Source: Thalassobaculum sp965228445
Lineage (GTDB): Bacteria; Pseudomonadota; Alphaproteobacteria; Thalassobaculales; Thalassobaculaceae
Assembly (NCBI GenBank): GCA_965228445.1
Contig: OZ245813.1
Span: 2,542,001 to 2,606,000, forward strand
DNA: 64,000 nucleotides
Direction: 5' to 3'
In this document: piece by piece, positions 62,035-64,000 of the stretch
How the letters are laid out: the number at the start of each line of letters is the position of its first letter
Position numbering within the stretch: position 1 is the first letter of the stretch
Position numbers and translations under genes: made by a program
Notes under the pieces: model-generated
What the model was told of the DNA's origin: nothing
Databases searched by the model: none
What the model saw: the letters and a program-made list of their open reading frames with translations, nothing else

Positions 62035-62498
62035 GCGACCAGACGATCTACAGCGGCCTGAATCAGCTCGGCGGCGCCACCGCCCTGCCCGCTTCGCCCG
62101 AAGAGTCGGTGCTGGAGAAGGTGGAGAACCCGCATCGCGGCACTGACTACGTGGTGCGCTTCACCCAGCCGGAGTTCACCTCGCTCTGCCCGGTGACCGG
62201 CCAGCCCGACTTCGCCTTCCTGATCATCGACTATGTCCCCACCGACTGGCTGGTGGAGAGCAAGTCCCTGAAGCTCTATCTGGGGGCCTTCCGCAACCAC
62301 GGCGCCTTCCACGAGGGCTGCACCATCGACATCGCCAAGCGGCTGGAGGATCTGCTCGACCCGAAATGGCTGCGCATCGGCGGCTACTGGTACCCGCGCG
62401 GCGGGATGCCGATCGACGTGTTCTATCAGACCGGCGAGCCGCCGAAGGGCCTGTGGATCCCGAGCCAGGACGTGCCGGTCTATCGCGGCCGCCCCTGA
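62031..62498 (+). CDS. queF: NADPH-dependent 7-cyano-7-deazaguanine reductase QueF
   Basis: A 155-residue unimodular T-fold enzyme reducing preQ0 to preQ1. Catalytic Cys53 and Asp60 are in SLCPVTGQPDF, and the QueF motif ESKSLKLYL is at 76-84. The short form is typical of the Bacillus-type tunnel-fold rather than the bimodular E. coli type. The ATG overlaps the queG stop. Together with yhhQ, queA, tgt and queG, this lets the cell make queuosine from imported preQ0; queC, queD and queE are not in the window. Confidence 0.96.
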   Translation: MSDQTIYSGLNQLGGATALPASPEESVLEKVENPHRGTDYVVRFTQPEFTSLCPVTGQPDFAFLIIDYVPTDWLVESKSLKLYLGAFRNHGAFHEGCTIDIAKRLEDLLDPKWLRIGGYWYPRGGMPIDVFYQTGEPPKGLWIPSQDVPVYRGRP

Positions 62499-62643
62499 CG
62501 GCGGCAACGCTCGGTCATACAACTTTGTTCTCAGCCACCCCACGGTGAAGACAAGCATAGGTATGATTGGAATATTTCACTGGAATACGCCTCCGCTTTA
62601 GCCAAAGATAAATTGCAGTCTTGAATTCAGGTTGGGGGACCTG

Positions 62644-63138
62644 GTGAGCGAGAATTGCTCTAAATTTGAAGGAATATCTGATCTTTGGATTCGACCATTC
62701 GACGATGTTGATATTCTGACCGATCCGAATCAGAAGATGCTTTTCAAATACTGGCAGAATGCCCATCGCGGTGACGATCTGCCGGCACCGGAGTGCATCG
62801 ATCCGCTGGCCTTTCCGACCGCGTCGCTGCCCTATCTGGTGGTCGAGGAGTACGAGGCCGACGCGCGGCGCTTCCGCACCCGCCTCACCGGCACCGCCTA
62901 TCGCGACGCGGTCGGGCATGACGGGACGAACCTGCGTACCGACGAGATGCCCGGCGGATGCGCCGCGGCCGACCGGCTGCGCTGGATCGCCGAGACCCGG
63001 CGGCCGTACTGGTACCGGGGGCCCATGGTCTTCTCCACCAAGCCCTGGACGTCGTTCAGCGTGCTCAGCCTGCCGTTCGGCCACCGGGACGCGCCGCTGA
63101 GCCGCGTCCTGTGCGTCTTCGACTTCCAGCCTGGATGA
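62644..63138 (+). CDS. PAS-like domain protein
   Basis: A 164-residue protein that looks like a stand-alone PAS_5-type domain common in Rhodospirillales: LFKYWQNAHRGDDLPAPECIDPLAFPTASLPYLVVEEYE, then RFRTRLTGTAYRDAVGHDGTNLRTDEMP, WYRGPMVFSTKPWTSFSVLSLPFG and VLCVFDFQPG. It may be a small sensory or accessory protein. GTG at 62644 is preferred, with GGGGGAC upstream; TTG at 62632 is possible. The first ~45 codons are clearly AT-richer than the rest and than the neighbours, as is the 140 bp upstream. Ligand and partner are unknown. Confidence 0.7.
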   Translation: MSENCSKFEGISDLWIRPFDDVDILTDPNQKMLFKYWQNAHRGDDLPAPECIDPLAFPTASLPYLVVEEYEADARRFRTRLTGTAYRDAVGHDGTNLRTDEMPGGCAAADRLRWIAETRRPYWYRGPMVFSTKPWTSFSVLSLPFGHRDAPLSRVLCVFDFQPG

Positions 63139-63145
63139 GCGGCGG

Positions 63146-64000
63146 ATGACGGAACCTGGACCCTGGGCCGGGCTGCGGCCACCATGGCCGGAAAGAACCG
63201 CCGGGTACCCGACCATGTCCGCACCGCCCTCCGCCCTCATCCTCGCCGACAGTGTGACCAAGCCGACCGCGGCCTGGATCGGCGCCGTGCTGGTCTCGGC
63301 CTCCCATGGCGGGATCTACGCCGCCTACTGCGCCGCCCGGGCCGGGGTGCGGGCGATGATCCTGAACGACGCGGGACGGGGAAAGGACGATGCCGGGATC
63401 GGCGGGGCCGCGTGGTGCGACGCGCTGGGCCTGGCCTATGCGGCGATCGACACCCTGTCGGCGCGGATCGGCAACGCCGAGGACATGGCGGCGCGCGGCG
63501 TGATCTCCACCGTCAACGCGGTCGCCCGCTCCGTCGGGGTCGAACCGGGTCAGCCGGTCAGGGAGGCCGCCCAGCTTCTGACCCTCGCACCGACGGTCAC
63601 GGCCAGGATCCCCGACTACGAGGAAGCCCGCACCGAGCTGCCGCCGGGCCCGAGCGGCCGGCATATCGTGCTGGCGGATTCGGCCTCGCTGATCGGGCCG
63701 CAGGATGTCGGCCAGGTCATCGTCTGCGGCAGTCATGGCGGCATGCTCGGCACCGACCCGATTACCGCGCTGAAGGTCGACGGATTCGCCGCCTTCTACA
63801 ACGACGCCGGCGGCGGCGCCGACGGGGCCGGGTTCACCCGGTTGCCGGCGCTCGACGACCGCGGGATCGCGGCCGGCACGGTGGCCGCCATGAGCGCGCG
63901 GATCGGCGACGGCCGCTCGACCTACGAGGACGGCATCCTCAGCCGGGTGAACGAGACGGCGAAGCGGCTCGGGGGTGCCGAAGGCATGGCGTTGAAGGAC
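63146..64000 (+). CDS. Internally duplicated protein of unknown function (3' partial)
   Basis: The frame is open from the ATG at 63146 to the window end (285 codons, no stop). A later ATG at 63215 (MSAPPSALILADSVTK) is an equally good start. The protein is built of two related halves. The first has SHGG at 53-56 and NDAG at 74-77; the second has SHGG at 196-199 and NDAG at 219-222. Each is followed by an AG step, then SARIG and a VN(A/E)xA helix. The segments before SHGG (VLVSA, VIVCG) look like beta-strands, so each half is probably an alpha/beta unit. I do not recognise the family. It starts 7 nt after the PAS-like gene and may be coupled to it. Confidence 0.75.
   Translation, partial: MTEPGPWAGLRPPWPERTAGYPTMSAPPSALILADSVTKPTAAWIGAVLVSASHGGIYAAYCAARAGVRAMILNDAGRGKDDAGIGGAAWCDALGLAYAAIDTLSARIGNAEDMAARGVISTVNAVARSVGVEPGQPVREAAQLLTLAPTVTARIPDYEEARTELPPGPSGRHIVLADSASLIGPQDVGQVIVCGSHGGMLGTDPITALKVDGFAAFYNDAGGGADGAGFTRLPALDDRGIAAGTVAAMSARIGDGRSTYEDGILSRVNETAKRLGGAEGMALKD

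Overview
The window reads as chromosome of a high-GC alphaproteobacterium, most likely Rhodospirillales sensu lato. Three things point there: the gene order (divL-like kinase, tsaE, amgK, murU, addB, addA, trxA facing folC, accD, trpA, trpB), a DUF4167 gene beside prmC and prfA, and alphaproteobacterial-type AddAB and ChvG/ChvI-type signalling proteins. No genus can be named from sequence alone. Almost all of it is core genome; the one clear accessory block is a 4.2 kb transposable element at 53518-57717.

Region by region. (1) 1-10798 (+): the 3' part of a PAS sensor kinase whose H-box carries Tyr instead of His (DivL-like), then tsaE, the peptidoglycan-recycling pair amgK/murU, the recombination nuclease addB/addA and trxA, mostly with overlapping or close start/stop codons. 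(2) 11187-15663 (-): trpB, trpA, accD, folC, convergent with trxA. folC seems to start at an ATA codon. A degenerate tandem-repeat array bracketed by inverted REP-like sequences separates the two blocks. (3) 16016-30839: clpB (-), a MOSC protein (+), then a long minus-strand run read lysC, ptsP, a RodZ-like gene, ispG, hemA (C5-type glutamyl-tRNA reductase, unusual for this class), prfA, prmC, and finally a DUF4167 gene; ubiG diverges from lysC. (4) 32092-40470 (-): a seven-gene branched-chain-amino-acid-type ABC transporter cluster with an acyl-CoA ligase gene at each end. (5) 40776-49640: alpha/beta hydrolase, an ECF sigma/anti-sigma pair followed by a redoxin-2OG oxygenase fusion, a ChvG/ChvI-like two-component system, a HugZ-like protein, a small disordered protein with a strong promoter, a NUDIX hydrolase and a MoeB/ThiF-like protein. 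(6) 49838-53407 (+): acyl-CoA synthetase, kappa-class GST/HCCA isomerase-like protein, TIM-barrel isomerase and a small lipoprotein.

(7) 53510-57725: an IS1/IS1595-like element with perfect 21 bp terminal inverted repeats and an 8 bp target duplication. Besides a DDE transposase it carries six cargo genes: two divergent unknowns, an XRE-ImmA/IrrE protein with an unknown partner, and two small proteins. It sits inside a pair of chromosomal REP-like palindromes. (8) 58036-62498 (+): a tight queuosine operon (yhhQ-like transporter, queA, tgt, queG, queF). (9) 62644-64000 (+): a PAS-like protein and a truncated, internally duplicated protein of unknown function.

Throughout, intergenic gaps hold inverted pairs of short palindromes (GTCCTGAC-4-GTCAGGAC and TCCCGGA/TCCGGAG types), i.e. 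REP/BIME-like dispersed repeats. No rRNA, tRNA or CRISPR was recognised.
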